From Lasiodiplodia sp. COLG20 (taxonomy: Eukaryota; Ascomycota; Dothideomycetes; Botryosphaeriales; Botryosphaeriaceae), in assembly GCA_009801085.1 (NCBI GenBank), contig VNWV01000023.1, positions 1 through 64,000 on the forward strand: a stretch of 64,000 nt of DNA. The letters are read 5' to 3'. The position numbers and the translations under genes were made by a program. Position 1 is the first letter of the stretch; each line of letters starts with the position of its first letter. This document shows positions 44,282-55,746 of this stretch, piece after piece. The notes beneath the pieces are model-generated. The model had not been told where the DNA came from. It ran no database searches and saw only the letters and a program-made list of their open reading frames with translations.

Positions 44282-46164
44282 TTAAGCGTTCTTGCAAAGC
44301 TTCCCACTGTCCAAGTCATACTCCCACCCCTCAGTGCCAACGCCGTTCAGCACGTACAAGCTCTCGAACGGATCGTACTTCCTCTTGATCTCAACCAGCT
44401 TATCGTACGTGGATCCGTAGAAGTCATGCTTCCACTCGCTGTTATACGGATTCGCCTCATTCATATACGCTCCGGTCTCGGGCGCCCACTCCCTCCACAT
44501 CTTCTCCTTGTGCTCCTCCATCCACGCCGCCGCCTCGCTCAACGCCTGCTTCGGCCCGCCAGGTCCCGTCGCGTCCATACTGGCGCCAGTAGCAATGACG
44601 TGCAAGTACGTATCGCGCCAGACCGGGTTAACAGCGCCCCAGCGCTCCTCAGACACGCCCGCAACTCCGGGACCACCCTGCAGGCCGATCGTCACGTACG
44701 TCCCCGCTGTCTGGTTCTGCGCCAACAAGACACCGGTGCGGAGATATTCCTCAACCTTGGCGAGCGGCGTGTCGACCAGCTCGCGGCGGCCCAGCAGGCG
44801 GGTGGACATGACGGCGCCGGAGCCGGCGGCGTTGCTGCCAGAGATGCTGCTGTAGAAGGTCTTGTAGTCGGTCTGGTTGCCGGCGGAAAACGAAACATCC
44901 AGAGTGGCGTTGTTGCCGGCCTGTAACTCGGCGGCTACAGGTGCGACGAGCGCGTTCACGGCAGCGGTGCTCATGTTGAAGGCCCAGAGCGTCTGCGTCA
45001 TGACCACGCCGTCGATGCGCTGCTTGAGTGTCGGCACGAACTTGGTCGCAGACTCGCCCGTCGACAGCATCGAAGCGCCAGCGAACCCGGCGTCCATGAG
45101 GTCGGGGAGCTTGGAGAGAAGGGTCGCTGCCGCTGCCCAGGAGGCGTTGACGCTGGCCTCGTCGTTGTTCTTGGGTACGATGGACAGCGTGCCCATCACG
45201 GCCTGCGGCGCCGGATGCGTCTTGATGACGTACTCGGTCACGACGCCGTACTGGCCGCCGCCGCCGCCGCGGATGGCCCAGAAGATGTCAGTGTTGCGCG
45301 CGTCGTCGGCGACCAGGATCTCGCCCGTCGTCGTCACGATGGTCGCCTGGAGGACTTGGTGCGCGCCCAGGCCGTAGGTGCGAGACAAGGGGCCGTGGCC
45401 GCCGCCGCCTTGCACCCAGCCGCCGGGCCCGACGGAGCCGTCCTGGCCGGTCGTCACGACGCGGCCCAGCGAGAGGGCTTTAGTGAGCACGGCGCCCCAG
45501 CCGTTGCCGCTGCCGATGGCGAAGGCGTGCGGGATGGTCGTGGTGTTGTCCGGGAGCGTCCACGTGGGGTGGTGGACGATGTGGTTGAAGTTGCGCGTCC
45601 AGATGGAGAGGGAGTAGGAGCCGCTCGAACTGGATCAGAAGTGGTTAGTATCTGGGGGTAAGAGAGAGGGGCGTAGTGGTCCTACCGTCCATTCATGTCG
45701 TGGCCAGTCCCTTTGACAGTGATACGGATGTTTCGTTCAGCCGCCCAGGTCATCGCCGTGGCCACCTGCTCGGCCGTCGTCGCATTGACGATGTACTCGG
45801 GCAGTCCGCCCAGCTCGCATCCCCTGCTCTCATCGTAACCTGAAGCGCCTGGTGGCAGACACGAGTTGTTGGCAAAAATGGGGTAGTCAATCGACTCGGG
45901 CAGTGCGGCATGGAAGATTCCGGAGCTCCAGTTGCCCTTCACTGCTTCGCAAGAGTATGGTGAGTTGAAGGGGTTGCCAGGCCAGCAGGATGAGGCGACG
46001 GGTGTGGTCCGAAGGAGAGCGCCGCCGATCGTCTTGTTAAGGGCTGCCCATTCGGCATCCGAGGGCCAGGCAGAGTCCAGGGGCGTTATTTTGCACTTTT
46101 GTGCGGCAACGACGCCATTTTCAAATAGAAGCGCGAGTGCGAGAAGATTGTCCGGGTTCCACAT
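44282..46164 (-). CDS. Secreted FAD-linked oxidoreductase (BBE family), lacking the flavin-binding Cys
   Basis: Exons 46164-45686 and 45629-44282 give 608 residues; the 56-nt intron (ATACTAACC branch) joins GHDMNGR to SSGSYSLSIWT in frame. A signal peptide (MWNPDNLLALALLFENGVVA) is present. The FAD_binding_4 fold shows KGTGHDMNGR with His155, the single expected covalent flavin anchor. At the second anchor position, where the other oxidase in this window reads GGECHTVG, this protein reads TGQDGSVG, so Asp replaces Cys. QGGGGHGPLSRTYGLG and the C-terminal NPYNSEWKHDFYGSTYDKLVEIKRKYDP (BBE box) complete it. Substrate unknown. A TATA-like box (ATTTTATA complement) lies at 46217-46224, 53 nt upstream. 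It is divergent from a Zn2Cys6 regulator. Confidence 0.9.
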
Positions 46165-46216
46165 GTTTGCCGCTGTGACTCTTGTTCCTGATCATCACTT
46201 GAGGAACATGCGAAGC

Positions 46217-46224
46217 ATTTTATA
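46217..46224 (-). promoter_or_regulatory. TATA box of the second flavin oxidase
   Basis: Minus-strand TATAAAAT, 53 nt upstream of the ATG at 46164. Confidence 0.45.
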
Positions 46225-46260
46225 CCTAGAGTTAAGGGGCTACTACTACGAATACGGCGA

Positions 46261-46298
46261 ATATACGCTTTCTTCGGGCATATACGCTGTCTTCGGGC
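46261..46298. repeat. 19-bp tandem duplication
   Basis: ATATACGCTTTCTTCGGGC is followed directly by a copy with one change (T to G at position 10). It lies about 97 bases upstream of the flavin oxidase start. Confidence 0.85.
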
Positions 46299-46526
46299 CG
46301 CCGGCCTGAGCATGTTTGATACTATACGTCATTCGTTCGGCGGAGCTACAGAGTCGGCTCGCTCAGTATTGCAACAGTGGGTATAAAGGAGGTCCCGACT
46401 TTGCCAAGAATCAGTGCTCCTTATCTAGGCTCTGAAAAGCGTCGTCGCAAAGTTTCGGCCCAGCTACTCGGCCGAGTGGTTGGACCTAAGTTTTGTTTGA
46501 TGTCTGCGTAGTAGTGAAGATGTATT

Positions 46527-46568
46527 CGTATTCGTTAACAAATACGTAAAATCACGAATTTACGTATT
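46527..46568. promoter_or_regulatory. Adjacent palindromes, candidate operator
   Basis: 46527-46546 (CGTATTCGTTAACAAATACG) is an 18-of-20 palindrome. Overlapping it, AATACGTAAA at 46541-46550 pairs perfectly with TTTACGTATT at 46559-46568 across 8 bases. All arms share a TACGTA/CGTATT core. Position between two divergent genes fits a regulator binding site; this is inference. Confidence 0.45.
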
Positions 46569-47152
46569 CGTCGGCCACTCAGAGCTTCCCCTCTCCACAA
46601 ACGGAGAAACTATTCTACACTATGACGCGTCTTTATTGCTCTCCTGGAAATACGGGCTCCTGAGTGATTAGTTCTCAAGTCCTGGGACCCGGTCCAGTGC
46701 ATCAGTGTTGATAATAGTTTACACACTTCAGTAGCATCAGTGAAAAAGATCTTGTATTGAACAGCTTAAAAAGAACGGCCTCGAGCCTAAAACAGATACA
46801 TTTTTAATGGGCGAGCATTGTTCCTTGCTAGCAGAATAGGCATTCAAGCTTAAAAGATCTCCTGGTGGTTGTTGATGAACAATGCATGCTCCGGTCGATC
46901 TTCGGCAGAGGCTAGCCTTAAGGCATGAAGCTGCGCCACTGACTCTTCGTCCTTTCATCCCCTTCCCCGCTGTATCCCTCAAATCTAACATCTTGTACAT
47001 CAACAACTATCCCAGAAGCTCTCTCCATGACATTCCCCGGACTCGAATGCCGGGCAGGCTGCACTTCAAAGTAGCAGTACCGCTAATCTACGGCATCCCC
47101 ACACTCATCTTCCTCGCTACTCCTCAGTCTTTCCCGTGACAATCATATCGCA

Positions 47153-48568
47153 ATGTCGCCCATGCAAATGTCCGATAGTGAGAGTCCGTCACCTGCGAAA
47201 AGGTCACGTAGATCTCACAAAAAATCCCGAGCCGGATGTAGGAATTGCAAAAGGCGCCGAATCAAAGTGAGTCCTGCCATACTCGCCGGGTAATGCTCCT
47301 GCAGCCACCGACATGACCGCTGACCTTCCAGTTAGTGCGATGAAAGCAAGCCCGGCTGCCAGAACTGTGCCGACTTCAAGATCCATTGCGACTTTGACCC
47401 AAGACGGCCTACCATCATAGAACCCACAAGCAGCCCCAGCCCCAGCACACCCGTCCGCCGCCGCCGCGGCAGGCCACGCAAAGGATGGGACACTTTCAGC
47501 AGCGTGTCGACAGCCACCAGCAGCGCAGCACCGAGCCCAGCATTCGGCGAGAGCGCCTCCTCCCCACTACCTTCAGCCATCAGCACCACCGAAGACCTCC
47601 AGACAACTGGCCTGAACCTCGCAGACCTCGAACTCATGCACCAATACAGCATCTCAACCTTCACCGAGCTCGGCCACGACGCCATCGGCACCATGTGGCG
47701 CGTCGCCGTGCCGCAGCTAGGCTTCGACCACCCATGCGTGCTGCACAATGCCATGGCCTTCGCCGCCATGCACCTGGCGTACCTGCGCCCCACCCGGCGC
47801 GCGCACTACGCCACCCTCGGCGCGCACCACTCGACCATCGGCCTGCAGCAGACGTCCGACCTGCTCCTGCACCTGACCAACGACAACTGCCACGCCATCT
47901 ACGTGTCGGCCGTGCTCGTCTGCTTCTACGTCTTCGCCAAGGGCCCCTCGCCGGGCGACTTTTTGGTTTTCGGCGAGCACGGCCCGTCCGAGTGGCTGCC
48001 GCTGCTGAAGGGCGTGCGCTGCATCATCGAGCTGTTCGGCCGCGACGTGCTGTGGACGGGCCCGCTGGCTGCGATGGGTAGCGGGCCGAGGAATGCGTCG
48101 CAGCCCATCGCCGTCAAGTTCAGGAAGCCGCGCGTCGATTGGGAGAGGCCGTTCGATGACTTGCGCCAGCTCGTCGCTCTGTCTGGCCATCCGGATGCGG
48201 GGACGTATTTGACGGCGCTTGAAGGGCTGGCGCAGTGCTATGAGGGTGTGTTTGGGAAGGGTCCCGATGCGGAGTATAATGGGACGACGGCGAATCAGGT
48301 CCATTTGGGGTGGTTGTATCGCATGGAGGAAGAGTTTGTGGTGTGTTTGCATCAGAAGCATCCGCTGGCGTTGATTATTCTGGCGTATTTCTCGCCGCTG
48401 TTGAAGTCGATGGAGCCGCTTTGGTTCATGGAGGGGTGGGCGGAGCATTTGATTGCGGGCGTGCATGGGTTTGTGGATCAGTCGCTTTGGAATTGGCTGC
48501 AGTGGCCGATGGACCAAGTTGAGAGAGCATTTACGGCTCAACAAGCTGATGCTGTTCTGGAAGTCTAA
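47153..48568 (+). CDS. Zn(II)2Cys6 transcription factor, UPC2-like architecture
   Basis: Exons 47153-47266 and 47336-48568 give 448 residues. The zinc cluster is split by the 69-nt intron: GCRNCKRRRIK on exon 1 and CDESKPGCQNCADFKIHC on exon 2, which together give C-X2-C-X6-C-X6-C-X2-C-X6-C. A basic RRRRGRPRKGW stretch just after it looks like an AT-hook. The region LNLADLELMHQYSISTF, followed by helical sequence without the usual middle homology motif, is typical of the sterol-uptake-control (UPC2)-like class of short C6 regulators. It would bind DNA in the nucleus; its divergent neighbour, the flavin oxidase, is the first target to consider. No frame break seen. Confidence 0.9.
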
Positions 48569-50974
48569 GGAATAATCGGAGACGAAGAGACGTTATGTGT
48601 AAAGTACAAACAGTTTTCCAATATCGCTTCATGAGAGTAAACTATCATGAATCTATGAATTTCAGTGAGTGACTCGATCAAGGATGCTGACTGTCCATAG
48701 CTTATCCTGGATTCAGTGCTGGTTAGCTAATTAGTACAAGGCAACGCATTCTATCAAAGGTTAGCCTTACAGTTCTCTGCTGAACGCCTGAGCCCTCTGC
48801 ATTCATGAACAAAGCTACACTCGTCTTGCATCTCTGGTGAACTTTCCTTGTATACAACCACTGTCATGCCCCCTAATTTGGAGGAAACAAAATATCTCAG
48901 AGCCAGGAAGAAAGAGTGTGAGACGTGAAAACATAAGCAGTGCGTGTTGGCCCCTGACGGCCTTGACCTTCCGTGTCTGCGATGTCATAATTTTGGCAAC
49001 AGTCACTAGACGAAGCGGGATATGTTCGCGAATCTAGAGCGCGCTCGGACCAATGGTGTGGTGGCTCCATGGCATGACCCTGGTTTTCAGCTGGCTTTCA
49101 GCTTGTTTTCAGCTGCCGTGAAGAATGCGCTACGGAAGAAAGCCCGTGTAAAGGGGGCGGCAGAGCTGTAGGAGTCAGAGGAACACTTTTCAAGCCATTA
49201 TTGAGATGTGGAATTTCTCTTTGTCCAAAGAAATCCTTCAATGCCGGAAAGGTTAAAGTAAGCGCTCCTGAGCTGAGCCCGGCAGTTGATGTGGAACAAC
49301 AGAACCTTCGGCTTTTTGCACGAAAGAACCGGATAGTCCAGTCAAAGCTGGAAGGTGGTATCATCAGAAATCGGTCTCTAATGAAGAAAGAAGAAAATTT
49401 GGAGGACAGGGCCATCATAAAGCATCGGCAAAGCCATCGCGAAAGTGCGGGAGTCCCGGGAGCGCCAGCTCGGCGCGAGCCCGGAAGGCGGAAAGATCTC
49501 CACCTGGACCCCGGATGCTGCCAATCCGGCGGGGCTGGCTAAAAGCCCAACAACGCCAAGCACCACGGTCCGTTTCACCACCTGCCGGGGTGTCACAACA
49601 TCCGAGCAGGATTGGGCTGCCGAATGCTTGCCTTGCCGAATTGCGCACCCTCGGCAGGCTAAATGACGGATATGAATCCCTTCCTGGAGGATTACCTTCC
49701 GTGAACGGAAAAAGTACCGGTGAACACCTTGGATCATCTGCACGTGGGCCATGGAAGCATATCGATAAGTAGCAACCGAGGCCTCGGGTCCGTTCAGGAC
49801 ATGAAAGAAGCTTGACGTCCGAGCAGCAGCCCTACCAACAAGCAGGCATATTGCGGGTCTTATAGGGCGGAGGAGGGGGCACAGCTACAATAGTGGGGAT
49901 GGAGAAATGTATTTGAGTAATGTGTTTAGGATATTCGCCGAGGTCTTAATAGTAGCCTTCTTGGCTCGGGAGAATTTCCTTCAGCCCCAGAGCGTGGGAT
50001 CGCGCCGTCCTCGTGGCTTTCTTTTCCATTCAATTTCGAAGACAACGCGCTGAGCCACTCGGAGGGATTCACTTTACTTCCCCGGAGGGCACGGCTTCTG
50101 ACATGATCTGGCGGGTCCCGTGTAGATCTGAGGCTTGAACACATTCATGCCGATCGCGGCGAACTCTCTATGCAGGACGCCTTCTCGCGGAATTACCGGA
50201 TCAAGGCGGGCAAAACCTGCAGTGCACCGCGGTTGCAGAATTATTTAACACTCCATGTTGCACACTTGCTGCCGAGTCAAGATGGACCGGAGAGCTTCCC
50301 GAACTAACTACAACGGTCACATTGTGAGTGAAGTGCCGTGCAAGGAGTCAAGGGACCCTTGTGCGCCCCCCTAGGCACTGCCGGTGGCGTGCAGCTGCAA
50401 GAGACTCAGACCGTGTCACGCAGGCGGGAAGTCCCCAAACGCTGGGCTCCCTCCGAAACGGCCCGGCTTCCAGCGCCACCGCTGCGCCCAGAGCTGGCCA
50501 ATCCTAGCAACATCACCAGACACCTGCCGTCTAGCGCCTTCGTTACGGATTGATGAATAGGACGGGCGAGCGTTCCGAGTGGCTTGGTTATTCTCCTAGA
50601 GTGCCACTTTGCGTGTTGGTCATATCAGAACGGAAGGCGGTGACAACGACCTCACATCACTCACTGGCCTGTTAATAATCGAAGGCGTATGATCGACATC
50701 CTGCGATCTCCAAGCAGTCTGGTGGCTATTGGCTCGCTCTCGGTCAGGAACTACCCGCTGCATAAATGCTCTTGCAGGCACATGGCTTGCGCAGGAGCTG
50801 CCTTTAGCCTCCCGCACCACTGGGAAAATCGAGGGTGTGAATGCCGGCCTGATGCTATAATGAGAAAATCTCCTGCTCTCCTGGCGAACTCACATACTTC
50901 TTGTTCTTTCGATGTAACAACCAACACTGTTCTACAACAACAGCAGCTTTTGTCGTCGCGACAGCACGGCGCAC
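48569..50974. other. Long gene-poor stretch
   Basis: About 2.4 kb without a supported gene. Overlapping frames around 49200-49770 and 50340-51090 lack domains and splice partners. No RIP bias, tandem array or RNA gene is apparent, though degraded repeats cannot be excluded by eye. Confidence 0.5.
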
Positions 50975-52379
50975 ATGACGGAGCTTCGCCCTATCGCCGT
51001 GCAGACACTTCAAACTGCAATTGCAGGCTCTGCTTGTTCTTTTGTCGTCCTTCTATTGAAATTCTTTTCACGGTACCGCTCCAAGAGTGATTTTGGTCCA
51101 GACGATGCACTGGTAGCTCTCGCGTGGCTGATCACCATTCCTCTCGCCGTTTCGTTCTACATACGTAAGCGTCTCTTTCATATAAATTGCATTTTATGAG
51201 AAGGGATGCTGACTTCACCAGAGGGTAAAAATGGAATGGCATACAGCATGGATGAGATTCCCCTCAATGTCTACCTTACCGGAAGACAGTGGTAAGTAAT
51301 TTATCTCCAAATTCCTCTTCGCACCCAACAAACATCAATTGGCTAAGACTTCACGATTGCAGGTTCTGGGCTTCATCCTGGATGTACTACCTCGGTCTGG
51401 GCCTCTCAAAACTAAGTGTGACGGTGCAATTCTTCCGCATCTTCGTCACACCAAAGACACTGCTCGTCACCAAGAGCACTATCGCTTTCGTTATGTCCTG
51501 GACTATCATATCCGTCTGTGTAGCGGCATTCGAGTGCGTTCCAGTAGCTCGGTACTGGGACAAACGCATCCCGGGAAAGTGCATAAACGGCAGTGATACT
51601 TTCCTGGCCAATGCCTCGATGAACATCCTGACAGACTTCATCATCATCGGCATCCCGGTTCCCAGCCTGTTTAAACTGCAAGTCAGCATCGCCAAGAAGA
51701 TCGGCCTGATGTTCGCCTTCTCGCTGGGCCTCGTGTAAGTGACCGCACTTCTCCCCGACCACCATCTACATCCTCCTCTGCAGACCCCGCACCGCAAATG
51801 TGCCCACCCCATGTCGCACATCGGCCCCGCGCATCTTGCATCTGCAAAGTAACGCTAACATCTGCGGCCAGCGTCTGCGCAATCTCGATCGCACGCATCC
51901 CCATGGTCATTCTCGCGTTCCGCTCGGGAAAGCCGGGAAATCAGTCGCTCATGATGTGGTCTACCATCGAGCTCCACGTCGCCATCGTCTGCGCCTGCTT
52001 GCCATCTATCCGGCCGCTCTTCGTATCCTTCCTACGTTTCACCGGCATCGACTCCTACCTCAAAACCATCACGCCGACCAGCATGGGAGCGAAGTCGAGC
52101 AGCGCTGGCCGAAGGGTGGGATACGGACGCGGGCGTAGCGCGACGGGTGGGAGCACTGTGGTGAGTGCAGGAAGGAGGGGAGGGGCTAGGGTGGAATACA
52201 TCGAGATGGAGGAGAGCATGGGAGACGCAATTCAAGTGCAGAGAAGCGTGGAGGTGAAGTCGGAGGTGTACCAAGGGACAGAGAGCAGGTCGAGTAGGAA
52301 GAGCGATGAGGATAGCATTGACAGGTTAGTGTCGATGCCGGATAGGACGCATCGGGTGACGTGGTTGGCCGACCGGTGA
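50975..52379 (+). CDS. PTH11-like seven-transmembrane protein (fungal rhodopsin-like domain)
   Basis: Exons 50975-51164, 51222-51291, 51363-51734 and 51872-52379 give 379 residues. Seven hydrophobic helices are seen (about 13-30, 47-66, 95-113, 126-147, 173-193, 205-228, 243-262). The loops carry the family landmarks FGPDDALV, WFWASSWMYYLGLGLSKLSV, and ARYWDKRIPGKCIN. This is the fungal integral-membrane rhodopsin-domain family that includes PTH11, not a retinal protein. The cytosolic tail is Ser/Arg/Gly-rich. There is no N-terminal CFEM domain. Such receptors sense surface or host cues in plant-associated fungi; the ligand is unknown. Intron 3 is long (137 nt) with several AGs; the acceptor after GCTAACATCTGCGGCC keeps helix 6 whole. 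Confidence 0.87.
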
Positions 52380-52816
52380 GGGGAAAATAGTCTTAATTTC
52401 TACATGTTTACGAAAACTGAAATATGCAAATCAGTGTGTGAGGTGATAATGCATATGTCTGGGCGACACTAGTATCTGTAGATAAGTGGGGTTTACTACA
52501 CCCGTTGTCGTACAAGATCTTTTGTGTGTTAGATATTGGAAGCACAGCATACCGATGGCGGGATTTTACCGGATCCCTCTGCCACAGTGGCCGAACACCG
52601 CGTTTATGAACTAATGAATCACTGCAGCTAATGTCACCGTCCCACCGTTAGACCTCGAAGCTACTGTCCTCCGTGGCTAACTTACGAGAATGAATGAGGG
52701 GAGGTGCATCCTGTCATCAACGCCACATATAAGGATTGATGCACCGCTATGTAAGGCCCCAAACATTTTTTTCTCCTGAGGAATCCGACCGTCCACTGTT
52801 ACTGTTTAGCGCAGCC
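52380..52816. other. Intergenic, esterase promoter
   Basis: About 440 bases between two same-strand genes, holding the TATA box listed next. No gene seen. Confidence 0.45.
52728..52733 (+). promoter_or_regulatory. TATA-like box of the carboxylesterase gene
   Basis: TATAAG within CACATATAAGG, 89 nt upstream of the ATG at 52817. Confidence 0.4.
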
Positions 52817-54727
52817 ATGTGGCATATCTACGTTGCTCTGTTGCTAAGTCTGACAAGCACGGCTGTTGCTCTGGGCCCGACTGTCAATATCACAAACGGC
52901 ACACTCGAAGGCATCCATTCCTCCCAATATTACCAAGACTTCTTCTTGGGCATTCCTTTCGCCGAGCTTCCTGTTGGGGATCTAAGGTTCAGGGTCCCCA
53001 AGCCTTTCAGTTCCGCATGGAGTGATGTGAAGCCGGCAACTACTTATTCGAAGGAGTGCGTTGGCTATGGCGTACGTTTACGGCAAGACTTATACGGCGA
53101 CACTTGCTAACAAGATCTTAAGAATGATCAACTGAATTTCGAGACTTCGGAAGACTGCCTTTTCCTGAATGTTATCCGACCAGCCGACATCGACGCCAAT
53201 GAGCCTCTGCCCGTTGCTGTCTGGATCCATGGCGGCAGATTCACTCAGGGGGGCGGCGTCGACCAGCGCTACAACATGTCTTTCATTATCCAGAACGCGG
53301 TCGAGATCGGCAAACCCTTTATTGGTGTTACTCTAAACTACCGTCTCAGTGCCTGGGGATTCCTGATGGGGGAAGAGGTCGAGGCCAGCGGCAACGGAAA
53401 CCTCGGACTTCGTGACCAACGTATTGCTCTTGAATGGGTGCAGGAGAACATTGCAGCATTCGGAGGTCAGTCGCAACTCCTCCAAGCCCTGGCATTGTAA
53501 CTAATACTTTGATAGGTGACCCAGCGAAGGTAACCATTTTCGGAGAATCCGCCGGCGCCATGTCGGTAGGCTTTCAGCTTGTTGCATATGGCGGGCGCGA
53601 TGACAAGCTCTTCAGAGCAGCCATTATGCAATCCGGGTCTCCCGTATACTACTACAACCTCAATGATAGCTCGGCGCTCGAGCCGAAGTATCAATCCCTC
53701 CTCACAGGTACTGGCTGCTCCGACCTTGCTTGCCTCCGCTCTTTGCCATTCGAGGACTTGAATGACGTCTTAAACCAAACCAAGTTCATTACATGGGTCC
53801 CGACAATTGACCACGACATCATTCAAGGTTTCACCTCAACACAGCTAGTCACTGGCAACTTCGTCAAGGTCCCCATAATATCCGGCACAAACACCGATGA
53901 AGGTACAGCCTTCAGCCCGCTCGGCATCGACACTGAAACCGACTTCATCAACGTACTCACCTGTAAGACTCTGCTTCCCCTCCCTTCCTCCTTAATTTGA
54001 AAATATATACTCACTTACCCCAACAGCCCTCGACATTCCCGGCTACTTCATCCCGCAGATCCTCGACCACTACCCCGATGACCCCGCCAGAGGTATCCCG
54101 GGCTCACCACCCCTCGCTTCCGATTTCCGGTTCAGTCTCCCACAAGGCGCGCAGTACCGCCGCAGCGCAGCGTTCTTTACCGACTACACATTCGTCGCGA
54201 GCCGCCGCCTGACGTGCCGGGCGTGGGCGATGCAAAACGTCACCGCATACTGCTACCGCTTCAACGCGCAGCCAGCGAGCGTGACCTGGCAGCGCGGCGT
54301 CACGCACTTTGCGGAAGTTCCGTTCTCATTTTACAACCTGCTCGGCGTCGGGTTCGAGAGCGTGAAGAACCCATTCGAGGGGAAGCCGGCGAGCTATGCG
54401 GAGCTGGCGAGGACCATGGCCAGTATGTGGGCGGCGTTCATCGTGGATCTGGATCCGAATAGGTACGACGATGACGACGAGGCGTTGGTGACGGCATCGG
54501 GGGTGCACGGTGAGGAGGCGGAGGAGGTGGCGGAGAAGATGGAGGGTCCGTGGGGAGGCCCTGGCGGTCGTGCCGCCGCTGCCGCCCTGTGGCCGAAGTA
54601 TGATCTGGGCGACCCGAGGGATTTCGTGTTTGACGCGAACGTCACGAGCTTTGTGGAGATGGATACGTATAGGGCTGCCGGGGTTGACATGATCAATGCC
54701 AACGCAGCAGCCGTTTTCGGACGTTGA
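52817..54727 (+). CDS. Secreted type-B carboxylesterase
   Basis: Exons 52817-53071, 53123-53465, 53516-53962 and 54027-54727 give 581 residues. The start at 52817 leaves a clean signal peptide (MWHIYVALLLSLTSTAVALG). The cholinesterase/lipase fold shows SEDCLFLNV, VWIHGGRF oxyanion loop, nucleophile FGESAGA (Ser211, rebuilt across intron 2), Glu328 (NTDEGTAF) and His442 (GVTHFAEVPF). Introns are 50-64 nt. These extracellular enzymes hydrolyse fatty-acyl, feruloyl or other esters. Residues ~500-530 carry a DDDDE and Glu-rich insert. Substrate not assignable. It follows the PTH11-like gene on the same strand. Confidence 0.92.
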
Positions 54728-55746
54728 AATTGCCGGGCCGGGATTTGTCTTCGGATCTGTCTGGACCCTTTGCTAGCGGTGCATTGGGCTTCGAGATAGC
54801 GTACACGCAATGATGGTCTATGTTTTCCTTGGCGGTCATTTCACAGATGCTCTACTTGCAGTTGATGCGCTAAACCCATAAATAGCCCGCCAGTGTAGGT
54901 ACAGCAAACGGTCTGCTCTTTCACCCCGGGGGTCTGAGCGCGCGATGTTGCTCTGGTGCCCATTGCGGCTTGATCGCTTTTGGTACGAGTTACGAGACCA
55001 GCCCTGGTAGTCCAGGTATATATGTTTTGAACCTGGGTAGTAGTACGAAAAGGGGGTACGACCTAGCCAGCGAATCAAAAGTTTGAGTGAAATTGGACAA
55101 CTCAGAATCCTTTCAAATACGCCCAGTAAGGCGAGGAAGAGAGTCCACAGCACAAGGCTGAAGCACGTTCCCCATTAACACTTGGGCCACCACCAGTCCG
55201 GAATAGGAAATTCAAAGCTGATCCCGACGATCACCCACAAACCTTTCAAGTCTCCAAGCACGACATCGATTGCCGAAAAGTTCAATCGAACACCAGAGCA
55301 AGGTTTTTTGATGAGTTCCGGAACCTTGTACAAGATGCAGAAATTCAGGTATATGCGATATTGAAAGTACTGTTTGCAAGTGCATCGTCATCTTCACCGC
55401 GTGTTTCCCCTGAGCGCTCGCCATCACAATTTCCTAATTCGGGCCGTGAAATAACCACACGAAGCTGATAGTGACGTTTCGGTAACCCTATTCCCCGCAT
55501 GTTCATGATCAGCGGGATCCGCAGCTGCTCAACACTGCGTACAAATTGATCTTTCGCGCCGCATATCCGCTTCACCCGCATTCCAGTCGCTTCAGCCTTC
55601 AACACTCTCTAGCTGCTCAGCAGCTCCGCAAAACCACTGTCGCTTACGCCACATACACTCTTTAACAGCATTTGCTCAACCAAAGACCTTTGTCGTCTTC
55701 TCTCCTGGATTTCTCCCGACTTCGCCCCATATTCCAATCAGACATC
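54728..55746. other. Intergenic stretch
   Basis: About 1 kb upstream of the CAP protein gene. Small frames on both strands are unsupported. The last 120 bases are pyrimidine-rich, as expected for the CAP gene leader. Confidence 0.5.

Larger units (their letters stand above)
46165..47152. other. Divergent promoter region with palindromes
   Basis: About 990 bases between the divergent flavin oxidase and Zn2Cys6 regulator. It contains a 19-bp tandem duplication and two adjacent inverted repeats, listed separately. No supported gene. Confidence 0.55.
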
